In this document: positions 10,327 to 17,746 of the stretch, piece by piece
Layout of the letters: every line of letters starts with the position of its first letter
Position numbering within the stretch: position 1 is the stretch's first letter
Source of the DNA: Fimbriimonadaceae bacterium
Lineage (GTDB): Bacteria > Armatimonadota > Fimbriimonadia > Fimbriimonadales > Fimbriimonadaceae
Direction of reading: 5' to 3'
Assembly (NCBI GenBank): GCA_019454105.1
Contig: CP075364.1
Span: forward strand, 1,119,362 to 1,183,361
Length of the DNA stretch: 64,000 nucleotides
The notes under the pieces: generated by a model
What the model saw: the letters and a program-made list of their open reading frames with translations, nothing else
Told to the model about the DNA's origin: nothing
Databases searched by the model: none
Position numbers and translations under genes: made by a program

Positions 10327-11322
10327 ATGGTGCGGGTGGTTCTTCTCGGTTGTGGGTTTATGGGGCGGATGCACGCCAGCGTGTACCGGCTGTTGCCCGA
10401 CGCAGAACTGGTGGCGGTGGTCGACAGAGACCCTGAGAAGGCGTCGATGTTTGGACAAGAGTTCGGCGTGCCATCGTTCACCGACTACGCGGCGTGCCCA
10501 GTCGATCATGACGCGGTGGACGTTTGCTTGCCGACCCACTTGCACGCCAGCGCCACGATCGAGGCGGCCCAGAGCGGCAAGCACGTCGTCTGCGAAAAGC
10601 CGATGGCCTTGACCCTGCCCGACGCTGACGCGATGATCGAAGCATGCTCTAAGGCCGGGGTGCAGCTCTTGGTCGGGCACTGCATCCGCTTTTGGCCGGA
10701 GTACGCCCATTTGAAGGACCTCGTGGACGGAGGGACGCTTGGGCGGTTGCTCTCGCTCACGCTGGTGCGGTTTGGGGAGTTCCCGCACTGGTCGAGCGAG
10801 AACTGGTTGGCCGACGAGTCGAAGTCGGGTGGCGGGGTGCTCGACATGCACATCCACGACACCGACTTCGCGCTTTATCTTTTGGGGACGCCCTTGGAGG
10901 TCGCTGCCTATGGGGTGGTCGACGATCGTGGGCCGAGCTACGCCTACACCACGCTCCGGTATCCGGGCACGGTGGTGCTCAGCGAGGGTGGTTGGAACCT
11001 GCCGACCCACACACCGTTCAAGATGGCTTTCCGGGCCGTGTTTGAGCGTGGCGCGGCCATCATGGACGGCGGGCCGTTGACGGTTTATCGTCCGGGGCAG
11101 GAGCCCGAAGTCGTGGAGTTCGAGCAGATCGAAGCGGAAGGAGGGGGCAACATCTCGAGCCTCGGGGGCTACTTCGTGGAATTGAAGGAGTTCATGGACT
11201 GCCTGGCGACTGGTCGCCGCTGCACGACAGTCACGCCCGAATCTTCGCGCCAGTCGCTGGCGACCGTGCTGGAGGAGATCCGGCAGATCAGGTCTCGAAC
11301 TGCCCCGCCGGTTTCGGCGTGA
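10327..11322 (+). CDS. Gfo/Idh/MocA-family NAD(P)-dependent oxidoreductase
   Basis: The 331-residue enzyme starts with a Rossmann fold: VLLGCGFMGRMHASVY, then a VDRDP acidic turn. The family signature CEKPMALTLPDAD follows near residue 95, with the lysine that normally takes part in catalysis. The C-terminal half carries the catalytic-type GGGVLDMHIHDTDFALYLLG, with Asp and His. Family members oxidise or reduce sugars, inositols or their derivatives. It is divergent from the sugar ABC-importer operon and probably belongs to the same catabolic pathway. A -10-like box 7 nt before the ATG suggests a leaderless mRNA. It converges with the KARI-like gene over palindromic repeat copy 3. Confidence 0.9.
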   Translation: MVRVVLLGCGFMGRMHASVYRLLPDAELVAVVDRDPEKASMFGQEFGVPSFTDYAACPVDHDAVDVCLPTHLHASATIEAAQSGKHVVCEKPMALTLPDADAMIEACSKAGVQLLVGHCIRFWPEYAHLKDLVDGGTLGRLLSLTLVRFGEFPHWSSENWLADESKSGGGVLDMHIHDTDFALYLLGTPLEVAAYGVVDDRGPSYAYTTLRYPGTVVLSEGGWNLPTHTPFKMAFRAVFERGAAIMDGGPLTVYRPGQEPEVVEFEQIEAEGGGNISSLGGYFVELKEFMDCLATGRRCTTVTPESSRQSLATVLEEIRQIRSRTAPPVSA

Positions 11323-11346
11323 CTCGGGAGAACGGGCCGCGCGCAT

Positions 11347-11373
11347 CCCCCTCCCCTGTTACGGGGGAGGGGG
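11347..11373. repeat. GC-rich palindromic repeat, copy 3, supplying a stop codon
   Basis: CCCCCTCCCCTG, loop TTA, CGGGGGAGGGGG: 12-bp arms with one G-T mismatch. The minus-strand reading of the loop is the TAA stop of the KARI-like gene, and one arm encodes its last residues, YPPPP. The repeat lies between two convergent genes, as copy 1 does. Confidence 0.85.
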
Positions 11374-12345
11374 ATAGGGGGTGGGGGCCGAGTCTCGTAC
11401 GGAGGCCCCGGTCGCCTCGATCGGAGCCGCTGCAAGGGCGGCCCGGTTGGCCAGCAACCGTGGCTTCCCTGCCCCGGCCTCGGCGAGCCACTCCCGGGCG
11501 AACTCGCCCGATTTGATACGGGCCAATGCTTCCTTCATTGCCGCCCGCGACTCTGAGCCGACAACACGGGGTCCTGTCTGATACGCCCCCCATTCGGCTG
11601 TATCGCTGATCCTCTCAAACATGCCTGCGATTCCGTGGAAGGCGATCAAGTCGGCGAGCAAGCGCACCTGCTGAACGCACTCCAGATAAGCGACCTCGGG
11701 TCTGATCCCTTGTTCGACCAAGGTCTCCCAAGCTGCCCGGGCCAGTTCTGCAAGCCCCCCGCACAAGACCGCTTGTTCGCCGAAGAGGTCGCATTCTGTC
11801 TCCTCTCGAAACGTGGTGGCGACGAGGCCTGCCCGGGAGCAGCCCACCGCCCAAGAGTAGGCACGGGCCGAGTCTAAGGCCGAGACGGGTTCGGCCGCGA
11901 TTAAGGCCGTGACGCCCCGGCTTGCTTCGAACTCGGTTCTGACCGCCGTTCCGGGCCCACAAGGCGACACGAGCAGGGCCGCCACCCCTTCTGGAGGCAC
12001 GACCTGACCATAGACAAGCGCGAATCCGTGCAAGAACACAAGGGCCCCGCTCGAAGAGTGGAACGGGGCGATCTCGCGACGATACACCTCTCCGACCGAT
12101 TCATCGGGCAGGGCCAGCACGACCCAGTCCGCCCATTGTGCCGCCTCGGAGATCCCCAAAGGCCTGAACCCATCTGACTCAGCCTTGTCCCAGCCAGCAC
12201 CGGCCCTGGCCCCGACCCGCACATCGACGCCTTGGTCTCGAAGGTTCAGGGAGTGGGCCCGGCCCTGGTTGCCATAGCCCATCACTGCGATGCGTCGTCC
12301 CAAGACCAGCGCCGGGTCGATCCGGTCCTCGCCGCGCTCGATCAT
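11359..12345 (-). CDS. Ketol-acid reductoisomerase-like protein lacking key catalytic residues
   Basis: KARI (IlvC) performs the second step of branched-chain amino acid synthesis using NADPH and two magnesium ions. This 328-residue protein has the family frame: MGYGNQGRAHSLNLRDQGVDV, HGF (His106), FREETECDLFGEQAVLCGG with metal ligands Asp186 and Glu190, Glu222, and ISDTAEWG with Ser247. However, the PK(G/C)PG motif reads SPCGPG, so the catalytic lysine is Cys129, and the second glutamate of the ExxxE metal pair is Gln226 (ECVQQV). Both need two-base changes or more. The ATG at 12345 overlaps the upstream gene by 4 nt. The stop falls in palindromic repeat copy 3. It is probably a divergent paralogue; KARI activity is doubtful. 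Confidence 0.85.
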   Translation of the reverse strand: MIERGEDRIDPALVLGRRIAVMGYGNQGRAHSLNLRDQGVDVRVGARAGAGWDKAESDGFRPLGISEAAQWADWVVLALPDESVGEVYRREIAPFHSSSGALVFLHGFALVYGQVVPPEGVAALLVSPCGPGTAVRTEFEASRGVTALIAAEPVSALDSARAYSWAVGCSRAGLVATTFREETECDLFGEQAVLCGGLAELARAAWETLVEQGIRPEVAYLECVQQVRLLADLIAFHGIAGMFERISDTAEWGAYQTGPRVVGSESRAAMKEALARIKSGEFAREWLAEAGAGKPRLLANRAALAAAPIEATGASVRDSAPTPYPPPP

Positions 12346-12890
12346 TCGCCCACCCGTTTGACCGTCGCCTTGAGCTCGTCCCACAACACAGGGTGCACCG
12401 TCCGGGGGATCGTCTCCAGGAACCGCTCGCTCTGCCAGACGTACCTCACCAATTTCTTGCCGCGCCGGGTCCGGCCCGCTTCTTCGAGGTTCGAGATGCG
12501 GTCGCAAAGCTTCACCATCATCGCCCTTGGGCTCATTTCGGCCACATCCTCGATGAGCATGTCGGCCCGGAGGCGCCAGAGGGCGTCCTTGTCGAGGCCT
12601 TCGGTTTCGCTCGGGCTCGGCTCCCGCCGGGTGAGCTCGGCCACCAGCTGGGCCGCACTCTCTCCAAACCGCTCTTGGACCTCAGCGAGGGTCGTCCCCG
12701 TCTCTTCGACCACGTCATGGAGGAGGGCCGCCACGAGCATGGCCTCATCGGTGACGCCCCCTGTTTGGCGGAGCCGGAGCATCACCTCCACGGGATGGAA
12801 GACATAAGGCAAGGGGTCGTCCCCTTCCCGCCATTGGCCACGGTGCCGATCAATGGCGAACTCCAGCGCCTCGGTGAGCACGTCATTCAT
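12342..12890 (-). CDS. Small HD-domain (p)ppGpp hydrolase-like protein (MESH1/SpoT-HD type)
   Basis: This 182-residue protein consists only of the HD hydrolase domain of RelA/SpoT enzymes. Visible ligands are the early histidine in YVFHPVEVMLRL, the HD pair in VAALLHDVVEET, and the downstream Asp in VKLCDRISNLEEA. The size fits single-domain small alarmone hydrolases, which remove pyrophosphate from (p)ppGpp using manganese. No synthetase or regulatory domain follows. The ATG at 12890 is chosen because a longer frame would run through the tRNA-Ser gene. It is coupled by a 4-nt overlap to the KARI-like gene. A nucleotide substrate other than (p)ppGpp cannot be excluded. Confidence 0.82.
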   Translation of the reverse strand: MNDVLTEALEFAIDRHRGQWREGDDPLPYVFHPVEVMLRLRQTGGVTDEAMLVAALLHDVVEETGTTLAEVQERFGESAAQLVAELTRREPSPSETEGLDKDALWRLRADMLIEDVAEMSPRAMMVKLCDRISNLEEAGRTRRGKKLVRYVWQSERFLETIPRTVHPVLWDELKATVKRVGE

Positions 12891-12943
12891 GTCCCAGGAT
12901 GGCACGTCGCGCCGCTCGCGGGCCGTCCATAATGCAGGGTCAC

Positions 12944-13035
12944 GGAGCGGTGTCCGAGTGGTCGAAGGAGCGCGACTGGAAATCGCGTATAGGGCACAAA
13001 CTCTATCGAGGGTTCGAATCCCTCCCGCTCCGCCA
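12944..13035 (+). tRNA. tRNA-Ser (anticodon GGA)
   Basis: The acceptor stem pairs GGAGCGG with CCGCTCC. The anticodon stem CGCGA/TCGCG frames the loop CTGGAAA with anticodon GGA at 12978-12980. A long variable arm (TATAG...CTCTA) is diagnostic for a serine tRNA. The T arm is GAGGG-TTCGAAT-CCCTC. A discriminator G and a genomically encoded CCA end the gene. It reads UCC and UCU codons. Confidence 0.97.
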
Positions 13036-13044
13036 GCCGATCCC

Positions 13045-13374
13045 ATGACTGAGCCCACTGCCAGCGAGGCCGAGACCCTGGCCCAGGTGCTGGGCCGGAT
13101 CCGAAGAGCCACGGCCAAGAGCGAGATGATCCGGTACGACCCGGCTCCAGGAAGCCTGTTTTCTGGCACGCTGGGGGAGTTTGCCTATGTGTTCGAAGGC
13201 GAGGACGACCTGTTGCACCTGGCGGTCTCGCGTTTGGACGGCGCGCCGGTCAGCCCGGAAGAGGGCCAGGCCGTGGCGGCAGTCGTGTTGAAAGGGGTCG
13301 CCCCAGGATTGGTGTGGTTCAAGCCTGGGGCGAGGTCGCAGCACTTTTACTTAGGCCACGACGACCTACCTTAG
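13045..13374 (+). CDS. Hypothetical protein, 109 aa
   Basis: This small gene of unknown function begins 9 nt after the tRNA-Ser CCA end and may share its transcript. The 109 residues are soluble, without signal peptide or membrane segment. An N-terminal acidic helix (ASEAETLAQVLGRIRRATAKSE) is followed by strand-like stretches (LFSGTLGEFAYVFEG, LHLAVSRLDG, GLVWFKPGARSQHFYLGHDDL). No known motif is recognised. It ends 2 nt before the convergent ftsZ stop. Confidence 0.65.
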   Translation: MTEPTASEAETLAQVLGRIRRATAKSEMIRYDPAPGSLFSGTLGEFAYVFEGEDDLLHLAVSRLDGAPVSPEEGQAVAAVVLKGVAPGLVWFKPGARSQHFYLGHDDLP

Positions 13375-13376
13375 AG

Positions 13377-14570
13377 TCAGGGCTTTTGTTGCCGATGCTG
13401 CCGAAGGAAAGCGGGAATGTCGATCTCGCTGTCGTCGTAGACGTCCTGAGGCTGTGTGGCGTCGCGGAGACCCGCCTGGGCCTTCTCCCAAATGTCGCGC
13501 GGTGAGATCCTTCGGTCGTTGGGCAGATCCTTGCTCGTTGATGTGGCAGGCTCGGCAGGCTCCTCGGCGGTTTCGACTACGGCGGTCGCGGGCCGGAGCA
13601 CCGGGGTGTGGCGGACGACCTCCGGGTTGAACCCGGTGGCGAGCACGGTGATGCGCACCTCGCCTTCCATGTTCGGGTCGACGACCGTTCCAAAGAAGAT
13701 GTTGGCGTCGTCCTGGTCGCAGAGCGAGTGGATGTAGGCCATGGCCTCGGTCACCTCGGCCAAGGTCAGGTCCTCCCCGCTCGTGACGTTGACGAGGAGC
13801 CCTCGGGCGCCATGGATCGTTTGTTCGAGCAAACGGCTGGAGGTCGAAGTCTGGGCAGCCTGAAGCGCCCGTTGGTCGCCCACACCGTAGCCGATCCCCA
13901 TGAGGGCGGGGCCTGCGTTGGACATGACCGCCTTGACATCGGCGAAGTCGACATTGATCTGTCCGGGGACGGTGATGATGTCGGAGATGCCCTGGACTCC
14001 CTGGCGAAGGACGTCGTCAGCGATCCTGAAAGCGTCGATCAGGGTCGTACGGCGCTCGGCCACGTCCATCAGTTTGTCGTTGGGAATCGTGATGAGGGTG
14101 TCGACTCGCCCAGTGAGTGTCGTGACGCCTTGGTCAGCGAACCTTGACCGCTTGGGCCCCTCGAAGACGAACGGGCGGGTGACGATGGCGACCGTCAAGG
14201 CGCCGAGTTCGCGGGCCAATTCAGCGACGACGGGAGCGGCCCCGGTGCCGGTGCCCCCGCCCATTCCGGCCGTGATGAAGACCATGTCGGCCCCTTCGAG
14301 GGCCTTTCGGACGTCGTTCTTGCTCTCTTCAGCCGAGGCGGCGCCCACTTCAGGGTCGCCTCCAGCCCCGAGACCTCGTGTGAGGTTGGTCCCGAGTTGG
14401 ATCTTCTTGTCGGCCTTTGACCGGTCAAGCACCTGGACGTCCGAGTTCATCGCGACGAACTCGACGCCCTGGATCCCGGCCTCGATCATCCGGTTGACCG
14501 CGTTCGATCCGCCGCCACCGACCCCGATGACTTTGATGACCGCGCCGTTGTGTCCCATATCCTTGTTCAT
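13377..14570 (-). CDS. ftsZ: Cell division GTPase FtsZ
   Basis: FtsZ is the tubulin-like GTPase that polymerises into the division ring. The 397-residue protein shows [15 protein letters not shown] at the nucleotide-binding N-terminus, the tubulin signature [10 protein letters not shown] near residue 105, and the T7 loop region [10 protein letters not shown] with its catalytic aspartate. After a variable linker it ends with [15 protein letters not shown], the conserved tail that binds FtsA and other partners. GAGGAG lies just upstream of the ATG. It is the last gene of the dcw cluster, 24 nt after ftsA. Confidence 0.98.
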   Translation of the reverse strand: MNKDMGHNGAVIKVIGVGGGGSNAVNRMIEAGIQGVEFVAMNSDVQVLDRSKADKKIQLGTNLTRGLGAGGDPEVGAASAEESKNDVRKALEGADMVFITAGMGGGTGTGAAPVVAELARELGALTVAIVTRPFVFEGPKRSRFADQGVTTLTGRVDTLITIPNDKLMDVAERRTTLIDAFRIADDVLRQGVQGISDIITVPGQINVDFADVKAVMSNAGPALMGIGYGVGDQRALQAAQTSTSSRLLEQTIHGARGLLVNVTSGEDLTLAEVTEAMAYIHSLCDQDDANIFFGTVVDPNMEGEVRITVLATGFNPEVVRHTPVLRPATAVVETAEEPAEPATSTSKDLPNDRRISPRDIWEKAQAGLRDATQPQDVYDDSEIDIPAFLRQHRQQKP

Positions 14571-14594
14571 TGTCTCCTCGCCGTCATCCGGCTC

Positions 14595-15824
14595 TCATTT
14601 GGCGGTCCCGAAGTACGACCTCAAAGACCGAATCTTCTCCTTCCAGTTCGCGAACCCAGAGACGGGCGCGAACTCTTGGTCGTCGCCTTGTAGGGCGACT
14701 TGTGCCAGACCGATTGCAGCGCTCATGGCAGGGGACTCGACGAGCCTGGCTCCCGACCCGCCAACCTTGGCCGAGCCGAGCCTGGCTTCAGACCCGAAGA
14801 CCTCGGCGAAGAGGTCGCAGGCTCCGGCCAGGTGGCTGCCCCCGCCGGTGAGGACGACCGTCCCTCTCAGCCCTTCCGTCGCCCCCGACTGCTCCAGGGC
14901 GCGCTGGGCCAAATGGGCGATCTCGCGCATCCGGCTCTCGACAATCTCGCAGAGTACCCGACGCTGCATCGGCCGAGGCTCCGGACTGCCCATCTGGGCC
15001 ACTTCGACCGCCTCGCCCTCGGGAACGAGCCGGGCAATCGCCGCACCGTGGTCCAGCTTGAGCCTCTCGGCGAAGTCGAGACTGGTCTTGAGGAGGGCCT
15101 GGATGTCGGTCGTTACGTGGTTCGAGCCCAAAGGCAGGCTCACGTGGCACTCGGGCGCCCCCAATGAGAACGTGGCCACTTCGGTCGAGGCCGAGCCGAT
15201 GTCGACCACGACGCACCCTTTGTCGAGCTCTTCTTCGGTCGCCAGCGCGAGCCCCGTGGCGATTCCCGTCGGCACCATCTGTTCGACGCTCCTCCCGCTC
15301 AGGGTGACGGCGCGCTCGATCGAATGGAGAGTCTGGGTGGCTCCGGTCACGATCAAGGTCGTGACCTCGAGCCGAGTCCCCGTCCTGGACGTGGCCCGGG
15401 TCAGGCCAGCCTGGTCGTCAACCCGGAACTCTCTGGGCACTGCCAACACTTGTTCGTGGCCCGATGGCACGAAAGCTTGGCGGCTGTGGGTGACGACCTG
15501 AAGTTCGTCTTCGCGGCGAATGGCCCTCCCAGCGGGGACGATGTGGACGATCCCTTGCCCAAAGAGGCTCCGCAAGTGCGGGCCGGAGACGTTGGTGACG
15601 AGACTATCGAACCCCCGGCCGACCGTGCGCTCGACCCTGGCGACCGCCTCATCGATCGCCTTTCCGGTTGTCTCTGGGTCAATGACGGCCCCCCGGCTCA
15701 ATCCAGCGTGCGCCACGCTCGAGGCTCCCTCGACCCTCAACCGCCCCCGGTCGTCGAGACCAGCGGCGACACACGCGACCTTGGAAGTGCCCAGGTCGAC
15801 CGCGCAAGCGAGGTCTTGTCTCAT
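14595..15824 (-). CDS. ftsA: Cell division protein FtsA
   Basis: This is an actin-fold ATPase that tethers FtsZ to the membrane. The 409-residue protein has the phosphate-1 motif CAVDLGTSKVACV at its start, the inserted 1C-type domain, phosphate-2 VVVDIGSASTEVATF, and the adenosine motif VVLTGGGSHLAGACDLFAEVFG. The C-terminus (FANWKEKIRSLRSYFGTAK) is basic and amphipathic, as expected for a membrane-targeting helix. The ATG overlaps the stop of sbp by 4 nt. Confidence 0.96.
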   Translation of the reverse strand: MRQDLACAVDLGTSKVACVAAGLDDRGRLRVEGASSVAHAGLSRGAVIDPETTGKAIDEAVARVERTVGRGFDSLVTNVSGPHLRSLFGQGIVHIVPAGRAIRREDELQVVTHSRQAFVPSGHEQVLAVPREFRVDDQAGLTRATSRTGTRLEVTTLIVTGATQTLHSIERAVTLSGRSVEQMVPTGIATGLALATEEELDKGCVVVDIGSASTEVATFSLGAPECHVSLPLGSNHVTTDIQALLKTSLDFAERLKLDHGAAIARLVPEGEAVEVAQMGSPEPRPMQRRVLCEIVESRMREIAHLAQRALEQSGATEGLRGTVVLTGGGSHLAGACDLFAEVFGSEARLGSAKVGGSGARLVESPAMSAAIGLAQVALQGDDQEFAPVSGFANWKEKIRSLRSYFGTAK

Positions 15825-16243
15825 GTTACGGCCGATTGTTGCGCTTTTTGCTCAGCATCCTGCGGGGCCCCTTGCGCTTCTTGGAGCCGGCGCCGCTCTC
15901 TGGCGTCGCGCCAGCGGGTCAGCATGAACCTTCTCACAAGGCTCAGGTTCGTGAAGATGCGCCAACCCATCACCAGCACCGCGGCGAAATAGACATTGAT
16001 CCCTATCATATCGCCGAACCAGGCCAGAAAGAAAGCGATCAGCACGTTCGAGACGAACCCGGTGACGAAGACGTCGGTGTGGAACTTGCCTTCGAGGGCG
16101 CTGCGAAGGCCTCCGAAGACCGAGTCCAGCCCTGCGATCACGGCGACTCCCAGATACACGCCTGCGATGCCCGTGACAGGGCTGTTGATCATGAAGCCGA
16201 TCGCGAGACCGACCAAGAACGCCAAGACCGGGACAAGGATCAT
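15821..16243 (-). CDS. sbp: Small basic protein (Sbp, DUF1290 family)
   Basis: The 140-residue membrane protein has four hydrophobic stretches and a basic tail (RRFMLTRWRDARERRRLQ). The conserved core PVTGIAGVYLGVAVIAGLDSVFGG followed by VSNVLIAFFLAWFGD is typical of the Sbp/DUF1290 family found in division clusters of Firmicutes, Actinobacteria and related lineages. Its role is unknown; B. subtilis sbp is not essential. It is coupled by 4-nt overlaps to the DUF881 gene before it and ftsA after it, so a division-linked role is inferred from context. Confidence 0.9.
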   Translation of the reverse strand: MILVPVLAFLVGLAIGFMINSPVTGIAGVYLGVAVIAGLDSVFGGLRSALEGKFHTDVFVTGFVSNVLIAFFLAWFGDMIGINVYFAAVLVMGWRIFTNLSLVRRFMLTRWRDARERRRLQEAQGAPQDAEQKAQQSAVT

Positions 16244-17001
16244 TTCTTGTCCTCAGGAACCTTGGCTACCTTGAAGATCGTCGAGCCCGAATAACCAGGG
16301 AGCCGTAAGGACTTGACCGGCTTGATCTCGACCATCTTCGGGTCGTACTCTCGGATCTCGCTGACGACGCCTCCCGGCATGGTCATCGCGCCGAAGAGGG
16401 TCTCGGGGTCTCCCACGGCCCGGATCACGACCGGCGAGGCGATCTTGACCTCGTCCACATGGATCGTGGTGCCGACGCACCGGAAATTGGTGTTCGGCCC
16501 GACTCGCCGATTGTTGACGCTCAGAGCCTCGGCACCGGCGTTCCGAAGCTCGTTCACCACGCGGAGCACGTCGTTGTCGTGGATGATCGGCCCCACCGCG
16601 TTCATCACGGTGTCGGCGGGGCTCGTGGAGTCGCGAAGCGTCACGATGACACCAGGGCCCTCAATCTCGGTCAATCCCGCGAAGACCTTGATCTCTTGGA
16701 GGCTTTTGTTGAGAGACTGGCTGGCGTTGCTGTTCTCCGCGACAGCGTTTTGGAGCTTGGTCACGTCGTCGCGAAGCTTGGTGACTTCAGAACGCAGCTG
16801 CTCGTTCTCGTCGGTGAGGTCGAGCTCTCCGGCCGCGTACCTTTGTTTCAACTCGGGCGAAAGCGATTGAAGTCGGCGGCTGCGGTCGTCGTTCGTGATC
16901 CAAGCGAGCGACGACATGAAGCCAACGACGACGGCCATGACGCTCACCGGGACTACCCAAGCGTTCTCGGACTTGCGGGAACTAAAAGGATTGAACATCA
17001 C
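16240..17001 (-). CDS. DUF881 (YlxW/YlxX-like) membrane-anchored protein
   Basis: This 253-residue protein has one N-terminal membrane helix (VVPVSVMAVVVGFMSSLAW), then a coiled coil rich in leucine and charge (residues about 55-100). The globular DUF881 domain follows, with GPGVIVTLRDS, IIHDNDVLRVVNELRNAGAE and ALSVNNRRV, the hallmark of the family. In Gram-positive dcw clusters such genes sit beside sbp, as here. The function is uncertain; interaction with the division machinery is inferred from the conserved neighbourhood. It starts 7 nt after ftsQ. Confidence 0.9.
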   Translation of the reverse strand: MMFNPFSSRKSENAWVVPVSVMAVVVGFMSSLAWITNDDRSRRLQSLSPELKQRYAAGELDLTDENEQLRSEVTKLRDDVTKLQNAVAENSNASQSLNKSLQEIKVFAGLTEIEGPGVIVTLRDSTSPADTVMNAVGPIIHDNDVLRVVNELRNAGAEALSVNNRRVGPNTNFRCVGTTIHVDEVKIASPVVIRAVGDPETLFGAMTMPGGVVSEIREYDPKMVEIKPVKSLRLPGYSGSTIFKVAKVPEDKK

Positions 17002-17008
17002 AACACTG

Positions 17009-17746
17009 TCAACCGCGCACGACGACCGGACGATCCGGCGCCGTAAGGTTCAGTCTACGCACCTGACGCATAAGACCTGGAGTCGCGTCGAGAATCTTGC
17101 CCAGGACCTCGATTTTTTCGTCCAAGTCTTCTGTCGATCCGAACTCGACCATACCGCCGTGCTCGAGTGTCAAGGATATAACGCCGCGAGGGTCCACCGC
17201 AAGGCTACAGGCCTCTTGGGGGAACAACCTTCGCAAAGCAGTCAGCAAGCCGACGATCGCCCGACCCTCCACCGGGCCGCACAGGGTGGCTCCGGCACGG
17301 ACGGCTTCGGGCGGAACCGAGACGAGGGGCAATATCTCCGCTTCTTGCCTTGAGGCGAACAGATTGCCCGAGGCGTCCATGTACACCCTGCCCGACTCCA
17401 CAATCCGGGCCACGGGCTCCCTCATCTCGATTTTGAGGACACCCCGGCCAAAGACATTTGCCGTGAAGTGCGCCGACTCGACGTCGGGATCGTTCCGGAG
17501 CCGAGAGGCGATCCCGGTTTGGTCGAGTCTGGCGAAGGGCACTGTCCGGAGTCCCTTCACGGTGGCCTCTGACTCCTCGCGTAGAAAGTCTGGGCAACCG
17601 ACGATCCGCACGGTGGAGACCCTGGTGAGGGGGCTGAAGCCGATCCCGATCACCGCGCTGAGGCCGAACAAGAACCAAAGCACCGTGGCCCAAGGGACGT
17701 CGGGCCAGCGCCTAGGCCGTCGCCTTCGGCGCCTTGCGGGCCGCAT
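17009..17746 (-). CDS. ftsQ: Cell division protein FtsQ/DivIB
   Basis: This is a bitopic membrane protein of 245 residues. A very basic cytoplasmic start (MRPARRRRRRPRRW) precedes one membrane helix. A POTRA-type domain (VSTVRIVGCPDFLREE, then RLRNDPDVESAHFTANVFGR) and a beta domain with VYMDASGNLFA follow. FtsQ links early and late divisome proteins through FtsB and FtsL. Its start lies 35 nt inside the end of the murC/ddl gene, so the two are translationally linked. Sequence divergence is normal for this family; the position confirms the call. Confidence 0.9.
   Translation of the reverse strand: MRPARRRRRRPRRWPDVPWATVLWFLFGLSAVIGIGFSPLTRVSTVRIVGCPDFLREESEATVKGLRTVPFARLDQTGIASRLRNDPDVESAHFTANVFGRGVLKIEMREPVARIVESGRVYMDASGNLFASRQEAEILPLVSVPPEAVRAGATLCGPVEGRAIVGLLTALRRLFPQEACSLAVDPRGVISLTLEHGGMVEFGSTEDLDEKIEVLGKILDATPGLMRQVRRLNLTAPDRPVVVRG

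Noticed and set aside
11359-12345. Calling this gene a functional ilvC
   Set aside because: The overall match is clear, but the catalytic Lys and a metal-binding Glu are replaced, so the functional name and symbol are withheld.
12891-13169. N-terminal extension of the HD hydrolase-like gene
   Set aside because: It would translate through the complete tRNA-Ser gene on the opposite strand. The ATG at 12890 matches the expected domain start.
13900-15501. 533-codon plus-strand frame over ftsZ and ftsA
   Set aside because: It crosses two well-defined genes on the other strand and is rich in Ser, Arg and Pro, as expected for a shadow frame.
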